From: Brachyhypopomus gauderio
Lineage: Eukaryota; Chordata; Actinopteri; Gymnotiformes; Hypopomidae
Length of the DNA: 64,000 bases
Assembly (NCBI RefSeq): GCF_052324685.1
Contig: NC_135224.1
Location: 22,149,451 to 22,213,450 of the forward strand
Direction of reading: 5' to 3'
Below the pieces are notes generated by a model. The model saw nothing but the letters and a program-made list of their open reading frames with translations, had not been told where the DNA came from and did no database searches. The translations under genes were made by a program, and so were the position numbers. Below, piece by piece: positions 40,021 to 52,657 of the stretch (its first letter is position 1; the number at the start of each line of letters is the position of its first letter).

Positions 40021-41620
40021 CTTGGATTTGCATGTGTCAAGTTCAAGTTTTGAATACAAGAATTTCTCATGAGACCAGTCAAAAGATCACAAATCTGGCT
40101 TTCCGTATAGTAATTCTAAATCAAACAACTGGGCTCTTTCTGACAAACTGACGCTAAAAGCTCTCTGTGCATATGAAGAAATGCGTCTGAGGAGAAAGCG
40201 AGATTCTCTAAAGTTCAGCTGAACGCAACAGCTCATTCGTGTCAGGAACCTAGCAGAACCATGTCTGAGTATTGAATAGAATTCAAATTTAGGTCTTCAC
40301 TTATGAAAGGTATTGAATAACAACTGATTTTAATATAAAAATGTCATACTTTAGTGACACGGCTACCGTGCATGTTTATGAAACCCAAGACATGCCATTT
40401 AAATAGAAAGTGTCTATGCGTTAGAAAATTGTTTTTCATAATGCTCCTCTATGTGAAAAAATTTTCTTCGAATGTTTGTAACACTATGAAAAATGACTCA
40501 TTGATGTTTGAGACTGGCATGCATGACTCACTCATCTGAGTTTTATGAAAGATCTGTTTCCTAAGTCAGGTCTTTTAATAACTGCTTTGCACACCTTAGT
40601 GTGTTCTCTGAAATCCTTAAATTGGCCCTTCAGCTCGTTAACAAGCCCTTGATGAGTTTTAAAGAAACAGTATCTGACAGTGGCGCCGCAATGGAAATCA
40701 GCTTGAAGCAATGAGACGCTATCAAAAAACTAGCGAGTTTCTTTTAGCGATCATTTGATAGACTAGTTTTGTTCTGAGCAGGTTTCAGATTTTTCCTAGT
40801 TTTAGGGCCACAAAATCCTGTCCATGATATTGCAATACAGGTGAATAAAAACTGACCAAACCAAAAAGATTATATCACAGGACTGCATATGTGTATAAGT
40901 AATGGTAAGAACGCAAACGTTACTTTTCTCCAATTATATGGTTCAATTAAGTCAAAAACATCTTTAAACATAGGTAAACACAGTTTATGCGCATGGAGAA
41001 CCTTTTAAAATGGAATATTTAAATTGAATGTTTATTTTAAAAATTACATTGCAAGTTATGAAGTTGGATGCAAACATATGAGGGGCGTGACCGAAATATA
41101 TATTTCATAAAAATCAATTATTCATTTATGCAGCACAGCAGGAGTAAACAGTATGGTCTAGAATCAGCTGCATGTTATGTATGTAAAAGATGTTGTTACA
41201 CCCAAAGTACACTTTACTTTACATACGTCTGTAAAGTACATTATAGATACAAAATAAAATTTAAAAATCTATCCTTTTCCTGACCTCTTATGTGAGTTTT
41301 TGCTGTAATACAGCAAACGGCTCTTGTAAAGTGCACTAATGGCTTATTGGTACCCAGGGGTGGTATTGGTCAAGCAAGCGTCTCCTAATGCTTTTGAGCA
41401 GCTATTCACTACCAGCATCAGAGTCTCTTGAAGTCCAGCAGAAATGATTTTAAGAGTGACTATCGCCCATTAGTTTAATTATATACATACAAACCCACTA
41501 AAAATGAAAAGACAAGGTTACTATTCCAAAGAATAGACTGATCAAAAAAACACCGTTAACAGCTGTAATGGCATTGTGACAGGGACTGCAACTTAGCAAG
41601 GTTAAACAGGAGCTCTGGAG
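40021..41620. other. AT-rich intergenic DNA, nothing recognised
   Basis: No gene, SINE or LINE motif was found. Open frames are short. Confidence 0.45.
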
Positions 41621-41621
41621 A

Positions 41622-41712
41622 CCATGGCAGGGAACTGGCTCTTTGGTATGGTGGTCAGCGTTTGTGTTGACCTTCTGTTGGACCTGGGTTCGAGTTCCAG
41701 GGAGGACGGCTG
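41622..41712 (+). mobile_element. tRNA-like SINE head (tentative)
   Basis: A box A-like ggtatggtggtcagcg and a box B-like ggttcgagttcc are spaced as in a tRNA-derived SINE head. No tail is identified, because a hAT element follows at 41758. Confidence 0.35.
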
Positions 41713-41757
41713 TCCCCAGCCTTTGTCAGAGGTCTGTTTTATATTCTATATGCCCAC

Positions 41758-42543
41758 CAGTGGCGATTGCTCTAAGACTGCAAGGGAAGCTCAGCTTCCC
41801 CTAAAATGTCAAAAAATAAGTGATCAAACATATACTGTTGTGTGTACGTCATTGACTAAATATGCGCTACAACGCGCTCAACTTTTGTTCAGAATTAGCT
41901 TCTTATCACTGGTAACGATGAGGCTTTCCTCTCACTCAATCCCGCAGCTTCACAGTGCTTTAAACGGTGTGGACGCTGAGCGTCTACAGAGTTCAATAGC
42001 GAAGCAAAGAGTGCAGCGAAACGAGACGAGCCATTGGATGAATTCTGGGCTTTGTCCCGCCCATCGGACGCTCAGCGTCTCTGGGGGTCTATGGGGCAGT
42101 GGGCTGGCCCGGACGCTCAGCTTCTGCATGATGATTGGATGATCTGTCTGATGCTGAATCCCTTTTTGATTGACATCGAAATGAGCGAATCAGCGATCTT
42201 TTGGTCCTCCTCAGCGGGAGCATTTAATTAAATTATTATTATTTTTTTTCATTCTGTTCTGAGTTGAACCGAAGATTTTCCTAATCCTCGTAGAGGCATT
42301 TTCTTCATTAAAAACGACAAGCGACAAATCGAGCTTCTATTTCTGGTGGTTTTTGTTGTAGCTGCTTGTGTTTGGAGACTGACTTCTATCACTCTTTCTG
42401 ACACCTTGTTGGTACGACAGGGTCACAGATCATTTTCTTGAAAAGGAATAGCGGGTAGAATTTACGTATAAATAAACCGACACATTTTATGATGTAGGCC
42501 GAAATTGAGCTTCCCTTCCTTGAAAGACCAGCATCCGCCACTG
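41758..42543. mobile_element. Non-autonomous hAT element with perfect 8-bp TSD
   Basis: Begins CAGTGGCGATTGCTC...AAGGGAAGCTCA and ends with the inverted counterpart (TGAGCTTCCCTTCC...GCATCCGCCACTG). It is flanked by an exact 8-bp duplication ATGCCCAC at 41750-41757 and 42544-42551. It is 786 bp, with no transposase. Inside are several copies of a GGACGCTCAGCGTCT-like palindrome (about 41970, 42066, 42110). Confidence 0.85.
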
Positions 42544-42938
42544 ATGCCCACATGCAGTACAGTGCTATGGAAAATGTAGGCCTCCTCAATAAATCATCTG
42601 TTATTTACAGAGAAATCAGTCATCCAGTCCTGCAGTGTGCACAGGGCGGAGAAGCCGGGAGGTTCTGCCCTACCACAGTGGGCATCAGAGGTAGTGAGGA
42701 TAAGGCCACCGTTCCAGCCTGCGCTTCACTGTGTCAAAGGCCAGTGGCCAGTAGCCCAGTTCCCAGAGGAGCAGGCCTGACATCCCAGACCTTCGTGGCT
42801 TCCTCGGGCAGCCATGTTGCTCGGCTGAGAGCCATAAAATAATTACTTCTATGCCTTTTTATTTCCATGATTAGATTCATATGTATAATGGTGAATAGGA
42901 GGTCAAGCAGGCTCTGTCACCAGCAGATGATGTCCTTA

Positions 42939-42940
<2 letters not shown>

Positions 42941-43022
<82 letters not shown>
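42941..43022. repeat. (GT)n microsatellite, 82 bp
   Basis: An uninterrupted GT dinucleotide run. Confidence 0.98.
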
Positions 43023-43024
<2 letters not shown>

Positions 43025-43115
43025 ACATTTGTAGGTGGATGGGAGGAAGTACTTCCACAGTGGGGAGTCATGTGACCACTGCTGTCACCAGATTTGACAG
43101 ATGGACCTCTCTCTA

Positions 43116-43310
43116 AGAGTTTATACATTTCTTTCTCTCACCCTCCCTCTCTCTTCATACCCTGCTCTCCCGCTTTCTTTTCTTTCTCTCTTCCTACACG
43201 CTCTCTCTCTCTCTTCTTTGTCTCCTTTCTTTTCCCCTTTCTTCTGACACCCTCTTTCTCTCCTATCTCCCTCTCCTTCCCCTCTTTCTCTGTCTCTCTT
43301 GCTCACTCTC
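43116..43310. repeat. Polypyrimidine tract
   Basis: About 195 bp of C/T-rich sequence (ctctctct, tttctttc and similar), mirrored 140 bp downstream by a purine tract. Confidence 0.85.
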
Positions 43311-43451
43311 CTAATCAGGGCAGCAGAAGGGGTAGGCCAGGGCACACGGGATAAGAAGCTTAAGGCCTGCGTCTTGGCTCAGTTCTGGCAAGGAAAAGAT
43401 AAAACTACTTTTAAGGGCTTCCTGTGACCTAGAAAGGGTAAGCTAAAGCAC

Positions 43452-43513
43452 TGAGAGAGAGAGAGAGAGAGAGATGGGGGGAGGGGAGGGGAGGGGAGGG
43501 GAGGGGAGGGGAG
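43452..43513. repeat. (GA)n followed by (GGGGA)n tract
   Basis: GA dinucleotides at 43452-43474, then GGGGA pentamers to 43513. The runs of four G at regular spacing are a potential G-quadruplex. Confidence 0.9.
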
Positions 43514-44765
43514 AATAAACACGACAGCAGTGTGGCAGGATGAAGTCTTCAGGACGCTGATGAGTGAGAGACGTGAAGAAACGCAGATTGCCCCCCTTGA
43601 AGGAGGCTGAGAGTTTGGGTTGACAGAGCACCTGCCCTGAAACACTGAGAGGAAAGAGACAGACACCAAAAGAGGCCTGGCTCTTGCAGTCGTCAAAGCC
43701 CCTGACAGCCACCGTCTTTGTGAGTGACACCTCCTGTCACTCAGGCTGCCTGTGCCCCGCGCTGATGGCTGTGGTCCGACCGCTGCCTGCATGCTTGAAA
43801 TGTTTGTTGAAATAAGACGTACTAACTGATAATGGCTGATGTCCTTCAGCGAACGTCCCTCGGTACCCTGCGCCTTTAGAGCATAACACTTCTACTGTGC
43901 CAACTCTCTCTCTTCTTCTCCACTGAGGTTCTTCAGTGGCTTTACTCTCAGCGTGCTGGCTGAGGACTTAATAGTTAATGCTGGCCTCTGGCCTCGGCTA
44001 CATCCCGCACAGATATAGATAAACCCTTCTGTGAGGTCGTGACCCAAACTGGAGAAGAAGGAAAAACTGAAGTCAGGCTATGGAATGCTAAAGATCTCTT
44101 CCATTCCCTGGACAGCCTTCACCAAGGGCTTCCCTCTTGTATTTCCCCTTTCTTAGCACGTCTTTCCACATAGCCAGGGAGGGTCCCAATGTCCCCTCAC
44201 TGAACTGAGAACCCGTTTCAGCCAAATTTGTGAATCACCTTCCATCAACCATAAAACCATGAGCACTGCATCACGTAGTGGGCTATGAACCTCTCCTGAT
44301 GATCAGAGGGTGGTAAAGTGTGACCCGCAGTAATCTGTGGACAGAAACAACGAGACCTGGGCAGATGTCAGAACATTGGAATCTTGGGTCTCATTGCCGA
44401 TCTACTCTGCCATCTGTCCACCATTTGCAAATGACTGAAATATTGCAAGCCTTTGTAATTGCCCGTATGGGTTACATAGATTATGGCCGATATGTTTTGA
44501 AATACTCAGCATGGACTCAAACGTTGTAAAATAATTTTCTTTAATAGGAGGAGAACATAAAATTTAATAAATACTGAGGGGAACAGGGCATGAAATAGAC
44601 TGTGATAAACAGAAATGACATTTTAAAAAAATGTGAAAAACTGCTCAACAATGAATATTTAATTCAATGACTGAGTCTTAAGGAGAAGCCTAATACATAT
44701 ACAACATAGCTTAGCATTGCTGGCAGAATGTCTAGAAACTCAGGTTAACATGCATAGATTTGTGG
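43514..44765. other. Intergenic, nothing recognised
   Basis: Unique-looking DNA without gene or transposon motifs that I can identify. Confidence 0.4.
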
Positions 44766-44875
44766 CTTGGGCCAAGCATGGGGGGGTCTTGGGCCAAGCA
44801 TGGGGAGGTCTTGGGCCAAGCGTGGGGGGGTCTTGGGCCAAGCGTGGGGGGGTCTTGGGCCAAGCTTGGGGGGGT
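44766..44875 (+). repeat. 22-bp minisatellite, five copies
   Basis: Units cttgggccaagcrtgggggg with small variants, exactly 22 bp apart. Each unit contains the short palindrome CTTGGGCCAAG. Confidence 0.9.
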
Positions 44876-45137
44876 CTTTCTGCCTAATGCTAGCATAACT
44901 TGGAAGACTCAATTTGGAGGCACCATACCTGTCAGTCTGGGAGTTGTGGTTTCAAGCAAGACTGCCACATGTCGGTCAACCCCAGGAAGTCCTTTGCAGT
45001 TTTAAGTGGTCCATGTTTCAAGCTCAGTATATGTTCCAAACACCCCTAAGACTGTAGTAAGACTGCTTTGTCTTGTCACTCTGAACAGTTTTTCCTGATA
45101 TTCCCTGGCCTGTATATTTTAGTGTTTGCCTCTCATC

Positions 45138-45415
45138 AGGGGCAGTCATGGTCCTGTGGTAGGGAACTGGTCTTGTGACCAGAGGGTCGTGTGTTCGATT
45201 CCCAGACCTGAGGCCATGACTGAGGTGCCCTTGAGCAAGGCACCTAACCCCAACTGCTCCCCGGGCGCCGGGCTAGGGCTGCCCACCGCTCTGGGCATGT
45301 GTGATCCACAGCCCCCTAGTAATCACTAGTGTGTGTTTGTGTTCTAATTGCACAGATGGGTAAATGGGGAGGACAAATTGACAAATATGACACATTTCAC
45401 TTTCACTTTTTCATC
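45138..45415 (+). mobile_element. tRNA-derived fish SINE
   Basis: The head has box A-like gtggtagggaactgg and box B ggtcgtgtgttcgattccc. The body has gaggtgcccttgagcaaggc, cacctaaccccaactgctcc and ccaccgctctgggcatgtg, and the tail is atttcactttcacttttt. This is a full-length, well-preserved copy of a family common in teleost genomes. Confidence 0.85.
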
Positions 45416-46689
45416 ATCTGTAATGAAGAAATATGATTTTGCATAGTGTATAAACAGCACAAATCATGCTATTAGGCCTTTTTTCTTATTGTATGGTTTA
45501 TGTGCAGTGTTTTTATATGGAAAACACTTTGACTAAGACTGATGGTCCTGGTTGCTTTAAACTCAAATTGCTGTGTGTCACTCTCTTCAAGGAATTCAGG
45601 AAGTAGCCGTTGCAGATGAGAAACTTTATTATTATCTGATCTGGGTTTGTAAAGTTGTATAAAAACGCAGAAAAGCAACTATTTTTCTGATATAAAATAT
45701 TCAGATATGCTACTACGCTGCACGGTAGTCACAGCTCGGCCAAAAGGAATCCCAGATGCTGGGAGACTTGGAATGAGATGCACGAAACGCAAAAAATGTT
45801 CACGCTGCTCTCTCTATCGCGACCTGCTGTCTAAAACCTCCGGTGGCAGGAAGCTCCAGACCCGGCAAACAGCATGTTAATTAGCCGTGCGTCCAAACCC
45901 GACGATCCAAACGAAGATCTGGCAACTTATGTCGGCGAGAACGTGTGGGATCAGGTATCTTCTCGTCTGGCCTGCTTGGAAACGCACACGGTCCTTGCCG
46001 GTAAACACAGTCAGAGTTGATTGGAAATGACAGGACTTTGGCGGCGCCCGTTTATACAGTTCCCTTTGTAGCAGCCTGTGACCGTGAACAGAGGAAACGT
46101 GGCGCCGCACCGGTTCAGAAGTGGTAATGCGGTGTCGTTAGAGGTGACATCCGTGTGTCGACCCGACGTAATTTATGGTAATACATAATCATAAAAAGTT
46201 GAATCGAAATACATTATTTGAAAGTGTGGTGACAGAAAGCTAAATTATACATTTTTGATGATCTTAAATTGTGGTGTGAAAGCAAATAACCTCTTTTCGA
46301 CTGTAGGGTCCAACAGGGTCGTGGGTCAGGCTCTGTTCCGGGCTCCTGAGATGAGTTGTGTTTTCTTTTCCCATAAGTTTGTAAAATGAATTATCCGAGA
46401 TATACTTTCATACACCATCCAATCTGATGCCCACATGCATACTCACATGTATTGTGGTGGACTATAGTTAGTATGCAAAACAGGGGTGAAGATTTAATAA
46501 TTATAATTGTGCAAGGGTTCCGTGAGCGTGTGGAAATGCAGATATAGCCTATCTGTGCGTCCCTCAGAACCCTTGACCTTTAGAAGTGAAAAAGAGGCTA
46601 TGGTCAGTAACGGTAGCAGTTTGAGTTCCTGTTTGTGAATTCAAGTGAAACTGTAACTTCTCCTTTTAAGGAGATGAAAGAGCAGATGA
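45416..46689. other. Intergenic, nothing recognised
   Basis: No gene or repeat family was recognised. A moderately CpG-containing block lies at 45770-46160. Confidence 0.4.
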
Positions 46690-47310
46690 AGGAAAATCCT
46701 TTTATTTTATACTACAACTGGGACATTTATCACCACAGTGTCGGTGACGGATGGTTTTCCATTCATGGGAATATTTAAGCGTTGAACTATCTCTATAAAT
46801 AAAGTGTATAAAAGCATACGTCTCTGCCATCCTCTCTCCCGTAACAGCACCAAAATACACAGAGGGCGGACAGCTAATTAACGGATTTTGTGTGTGCATA
46901 TTTGAAGACGGTGAGACCATACTGACCTCCCTGGTAGTGGCGTGTCATTGTGTCTGTGCATTAAGAGGGTGTGTGGAACGTGGCCAATTAGCAACAATGC
47001 TAATACACAGCCGAGTAATCAGAACTCTACCGCCTGGGAAAGCTAAATCTGGCCCTTCATCGTTGCTTTTAATGAGGTATGGGAATTCAATTAAGGGCCT
47101 CAGTGATTGCTCTGCTATTGAACGCAGTTGAAACTGAAGCCCTGCAAGTTAGAGATTTTATGCAACATATAGACTATCACATGCTGTGTCTGAAGCAAAG
47201 GGACTTAAATGAGAGAATTCTGAGTCCCTTTTCAAAACATAAGATAAGACTTAAGGGTAATTGCACACAGCAAAACGTCCACTGTCAAATTAACACAGCG
47301 ATGAATAACA
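46690..47310. promoter_or_regulatory. Candidate conserved non-coding element
   Basis: Non-repetitive sequence dense in homeodomain-type TAAT cores (agctaattaacg, ccaattagcaac, atgctaatac, tcaattaagg) with no coding potential. This texture is typical of conserved enhancers, but conservation was not tested. Confidence 0.3.
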
Positions 47311-47359
47311 TTTATGAAACTGGTAATTAAACAGGCATTGTTGTTGTTTTTTTTTTTGT

Positions 47360-47835
47360 TGTTTAGATTTTTTGCTGGTAAGAAGACATTTTCTTGGGTT
47401 CAAGTCCCTAACTGAGTGGAGTTTCCATGTTCTCCCTGTGTCTGCGTGGGTTTCCTCCGGAGTCCGGTTTCCTCCCACAGTCCAAAAACATGGAGGTTGG
47501 TAAATTGGCACACACAGAGTGTGTGACTGTGAGTCTCTTCATGTCTAATAAAAGCAGTTGTGTGAGTGTGTGTGTATGAATGTGTGTATGTTTGTATGTC
47601 CAGTGGTGGATGGTGCTCTGCCACTAGGGTCTGTCCTCTCTCCCCTTCCTGCACCCCATTCAGTCCCCCAGGGGGCTGTGGATCCCGGTAGAGAGTACGC
47701 TGTGCGCAATTGGCTGCTGCTTCTCACCGGTGTGTGATTGGTCGTGTAAGACTTGTACCTGTGTTAAAATTGTACCTTGGGTATCTTGAAAGGCTCTATA
47801 TAAATCGAACATTCATTCGTTCATTCATTTAAATC
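47360..47835 (+). mobile_element. Composite SINE with L2-like tail
   Basis: The central domain gtggagtttccatgttctcc, ctgtgtctgcgtgggtttcc and ggtttcctcccacagtcc is a conserved module of several fish SINEs. The 3' part has ttgggtatcttgaaaggctc and tatataaat, as in L2 LINE tails, followed by (attc)n. A GT-rich expansion interrupts the middle at about 47555-47600. Confidence 0.7.
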
Positions 47836-49439
47836 AGAGGGGCACGTGTCCCCCACAATATTTCCTGTAGTTCCCCACAGAACATTTGTCTTTTTTAAAT
47901 CTCTATAGATGTAATTTAAACTATACATGGGCCTTGACTTTGGGATGATGATCATTGTAGCTAATGATTTTGAAAATGACGTTCAGGCTCATCTAAAAAC
48001 CGCAGGAAGCAGAGAGACCCGTCCGTTACCAAGGGGAAGTACTTTAGATGTAGATGGCTCTCATCAGTTCTGGGTGATCGAGCCCGGCCAGAGAGGAAGG
48101 TGGCGGCCCTGGGCTGCTCAGGACCGGTGGGATGAAAGTGCTTTAAGGCTGGAGCTGGCAGGGGGTTTCGGGACGTGCAAGCAGCCTGTGGAACTGTGAA
48201 TCGTTCAGGTTTCAGTATATTAGGGCCTTCTCCACGGGTTAAGCTGGATCTCGCAAGACCCATCCTGCAAAGCACGGCTGGCTACAGCAGCGTCCCTGAT
48301 GCCCCAGCTTTATTTCACACGCAGACAATTCCTCTAAACCATGAAGTGCACAAGCGAGGTGTTTTCAGAACGCAGCTGGACCATTTGGGGAATTTAAACC
48401 AAAAAGACCCTAGCTTCATTTCATATCATTTCATCATCGACTTTGTAGGGGCAGGCCCACAAAAGCCCCTGGGTTTGTTCTAAGTTAGGCCTAGATAAAA
48501 TGATTGCATATATTACATGCGTTTCTGTATGGGCATTACTGGAGGCTTTTGAAAAGCCTCGGCTGTGGCGAGTAGCTTACTATAAATCACCCTGCCAGTT
48601 CATTTCAGACTGGCACTCAAACATTTCCAGAAATTTCAAGAATAAAAAAATAGCATACGGAACGTAGTCTGAAACAGAGTTTGGTTTGTGTTTACAAATA
48701 ACACTATTGCCTAGTATGCATGCTTGTAGTATTTTCAGTAAGGCGTGGTTTAAATGTTTAAATATGAAATTTACAAGTAAATTCTATTTAACGAGAGAGC
48801 AATAGAAGTTTCGCCTTAACAAATTATAAAACGATTCTAAACTACGGCGTCAATAGACCTACAAACTGGAACAGCCAGAAATAAAGAGTGGTATCTGAAA
48901 TGGGAAAATATAATTTGTCCCACTAAACTACACAAAAGTAGCTTCTCTTGTTCCCTTGAAGTAGTAAGGAGAAGGTGCATGTGTTTTTTTCCAATTGATG
49001 AAGAAAAAGCAGTTTGATTATCTTACGGACCTTTCAACAAGTTATCAAAAGGAGTGAAATCTGTATTAACTAATTGTATTAAGCAATAATATACAATCTT
49101 TTGATGAACACCTGTTTGGACATTAGCACTAGCGTCGACAGAGGGGAAGACTCGCGAGACAGCATAGCTTGTTCGTAAACGCTGCTTTAGTGAAAAGTGC
49201 ATATAACAGGCAAAAGGGGGACCTCGTTACTACTACAGAAATGTGAGAGGATAACCAAATGTTAATGGTTATGGCAAGCACTTATACCTAATAATTCAAT
49301 AAATTACGGCCTGTGGGTAAGTATATGGCATACTGAGAATCCTATCCGTGATTTTCCCGCCATTTCTCGCCATTTCTTCAAACCATTAATCGCTTTTTTT
49401 TAGCACATAATTCAGACTGAGACGTTTGCCTCCATATCT
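47836..49439. other. Intergenic, nothing recognised
   Basis: No repeat family is recognised. A 90-codon frame at 47927-48199 resembles no known protein. Confidence 0.4.
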
Positions 49440-49960
49440 TAGCCATCCACTTCTAAACAGGTCACAGGAGTATCAGAGTCGCTATGAATTCAGTGTGTCA
49501 TGACTGACTAAGGCTGTGAGAGTTGTGACTTGCACCGAAGAACTCGCAAAAATGCGCACAGTCACCCTGAGCCACCAGACAAGAGGGCTAATTAATGTTA
49601 CTGTCAGTCTCCATCTCTGGGAGATCCAATGAGCACTTTCTGCTCTGAAACTAGAGAGGACTTTTCGACAAATGCAGAGGTTGGACTCGCTCTCGCACAT
49701 CCTGACAGCTAATTATAAATAAAATATCACATTCAAAGAGACCTAATCATGAGATTCAAATGTCGCCATATCTCGGGTGAAATTAGAAACGACTTCGGAA
49801 TGTGGTTAATATCGAGGCGCGGGAGCTGTTCTTTTACCAAGTAAAGCTGTTTCGAATTTGTGCTAGCCATCTGGGATATGAACAGGAGAGTGCTATTTCC
49901 GAGTCTAATTTAGGAATTTCTCTGAGCTGTGGATAAAATGCTATTAATAGTTTATGAAAC
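49440..49960. promoter_or_regulatory. Candidate conserved non-coding element
   Basis: Unique sequence with gggctaattaatgttac, cagctaattataaataaa, gacctaatcatgag and a CpG-containing gtggttaatatcgaggcgcg. No gene, no repeat. A developmental enhancer is a reasonable guess. Confidence 0.3.
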
Positions 49961-51318
49961 GAGTAGCTTACACATTAAATAAGAACAAGATATGGCCATG
50001 GGTGGATATAGCTTAATAAGATATGTCAGAGCTATACAGTGCCATGCTGACTGATGTTTTCCCTGACGACAGCATATGCCAGTGAGTGGTGACAGGGAGG
50101 TTGGTGAGGCTGGCGTGGTAACCTTGTATCCCTGGGAGATGCCACCCTCCTCTGCCTACAGCACCTGTAGCCGGGAACTCATTAGCAACGAGAGAGTGAG
50201 ATGGAGAGGAAGAGATATGCAATAGTCTGAGGGAATGGCAAAACCAAAAAAGTAACTTGTGACAGGCTGACACCTCGGTGTGGGTGGACCAGAGAGTGGA
50301 GGAGCTGAGGGTCTGTGTGCAGGTTTGGCGGGTTTAATCACATTTGCAGTGGAACTACTTGGTCTCTGGGGTTTTCCTGTACTCCTTTTGATCTTTTCAA
50401 TTTGATGGCTTGTTAAGCATTGAGGCTCATTCGAATGCACTGGGGTTTTATTTTTTTTTCCGTGCGTAGTGTTGCTTGTGTTATGTGTTCCATTCTCAAA
50501 GTACTTCTGCAGTTTTTCATGCCTGGAATGTTAGCAGACTGGTTCATCACTGTGTACAACTAATTAAAAATATGAACAAATAGGTTTTCATTATTTGAAT
50601 GCCAATTGGTGCTTTCATATGCTCTGGAAAACGTAAATATTTTATTTGCAGCAGGCATCCTAACAGCAGGCAGCGGAAGAAGCCAGGTCTTATTAGCCCT
50701 TGTGCTGTTCACATTGAGTTATTGGGTGATAATACACACACCAGTTACGTAAAAGCAAAGTTTTCTCCAGTGGTTTTCATGGGGCATTTGGTAAATAAAC
50801 ACAACCAAATGGACTTGCCTTTATCAATTTTGGTGGCTAAATGCAAATGTGTGGCTTTTGTACAGCAGCAGAACACATTGTAGCCTTTGCTGCACTGTAG
50901 AAACACTACTGATATGAGAGAGCAGGACTCTCATTTAAGAATGTGGCATTGTGAAAGTGGCACTGATGGTAATTACACGCATGCTAAGTATTTGCACTCG
51001 TTTCGCTATTATGGAACCTGCTATCAGGTATCAGAGCCGTACAATAAGTGGGTGTTGTGTATAACAGCCAGTAGGATACAGAAAAGGTTGATTGGCGGTC
51101 AGCTCGACAGGGAGCCATCCATCCATTCGAGATGGGGAGGTGAGCCATCACTGACTGAGAGGACTGCAGCCAATCAGAAGCAATCAGAGCACTGCCACGG
51201 GGGAGCCCAGGCAATATGAACCTGGCAGGAATCTGAGCCTGTCTCAGGCCAGACGGGAGCCTGTCAAACGGCCAGTGTGCAGGAGAAGGCAGGAGCCTAG
51301 TGACAGGACAGCTGTGAG

Positions 51319-51341
51319 AGAGAGAGATTGAGAGAGAGATA

Positions 51342-51372
<31 letters not shown>

Positions 51373-51374
51373 TC
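51319..51374. repeat. (GA)n/(GT)n imperfect microsatellite
   Basis: Interrupted gagaga and gtgtgt runs, about 56 bp. Confidence 0.85.
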
Positions 51375-51646
51375 TGTTTCCCTTCCCAACACTAAAACAA
51401 TATGAAGCATCCAGCATCATTAAAACACAGAAAAATCCCAAACGATTCATTGTTGAATTAGGCATTACAGCTGGATTTACATGAATAAACCGGGTGCTAA
51501 TTCAACATTGAAGATCATGTTGGCAGAGATACTGTTTTTAGATACTGAAGATTTGGTCCTTTTATTCTTCTGCTGTGTGTAAACAGAAGCTGGGGTCTTG
51601 CCATCATCATAGGCATATAAAAAAAAATCACTCTTCCTCCCTACAG

Positions 51647-51834
51647 AATTAACAACCGACATTATCATCCAGTCAGGGGGCCATGTGCCTGCTCGAGTCC
51701 CCGACCAGGAGGAGCCCATTTTGGCTCATAACCTCAGTGCCTGGAGTGCTTTTCCTCCCCTCGAAAATGAGCACAGACCTGGACTCCAGCGTGAGTTCTT
51801 CATCACAAAGGGGCCAGTGAAGTACATCAATCAG
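51647..51834 (+). CDS. Orphan exon-like segment, unrecognised protein
   Basis: A strong acceptor (cactcttcctccctacag) opens a 188-nt stop-free segment (2 nt plus 62 codons) closed by CAG|gtcagt. The translation starts LTTDIIIQSGGHVPARVPD, passes through EEPILAHNLSAWSAFPPLE and ends REFFITKGPVKYINQ. Composition is protein-like, but I do not recognise the family, and no partner exons were found within 10 kb on the + strand. It may be one exon of a gene with large introns extending beyond the window, or chance. Confidence 0.3.
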
Positions 51835-52565
51835 GTCAGTGGCGCACTGTTACAGAACCGCACACTTAACACCCACATGCACCCAGGCTTACAATGAGAC
51901 TGTAGATTAAGGCATCATTACATAAAGACACCATGCAGTCTTGATTTAAACACATTAATGTCCAGTATGAGTGAATACAAGTACTGGCTTATATATAGCG
52001 GCCTTTCCTATTAGCGGTGGGACCTAAAAACCCCTGTTTATTTAGTGCCAGCTGTCGGCCTGCCTGTCAGTGTCCATCAGCTGGAGAAAAATGTATTTTT
52101 GTTTTCAGCTTCTAAAGATATTCATGAGTGAAGGCAAAAATAATGAAGTATTTAATGTCCTCTCTTTAATCGCCGTGATCAATGGGTTGCCTCCAGCTAG
52201 CTTGCGGCATTATCCATGAATTACGTATGATCGTCCTGCTGTGGAGCGAACACCTAAAAATCCTGCTGGTTTGGAGGCACCCGAAGGACTCTGTCTTTGT
52301 GTTGTCCATCGTCTTCATCAGGCAGCAGGTGCCGTTGAATTGCACTGGGCAGATTTATGCTAAAATGCAGAAATAACAGCAAGGAGGGACTGAAGTGTGT
52401 GAGGGGTAAGTCAAATTTATACGCGAAGCCTGGTGACAATATTGTAATGCTTGAGATTCTAATAGATTGGATAGGTAGTAGATTAAATTCCCAGCAAGAC
52501 ATTGTGGCCCCAAGGAACTTAATAATGGGTTTACATACTCTGTGCAGAACCGGCAGTGTTCTTTC

Positions 52566-52584
52566 CCACACACACACACACACA

Positions 52585-52655
<71 letters not shown>
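52566..52655. repeat. (CA)n(CT)n compound microsatellite
   Basis: CA units to about 52586, then CT units to 52655. Confidence 0.97.

Positions 52656-52657
<2 letters not shown>

Noticed and set aside
42877..43345. His-Thr and Arg/Glu-rich minus-strand frames
   Set aside because: Produced by the (GT)n and polypyrimidine tracts.
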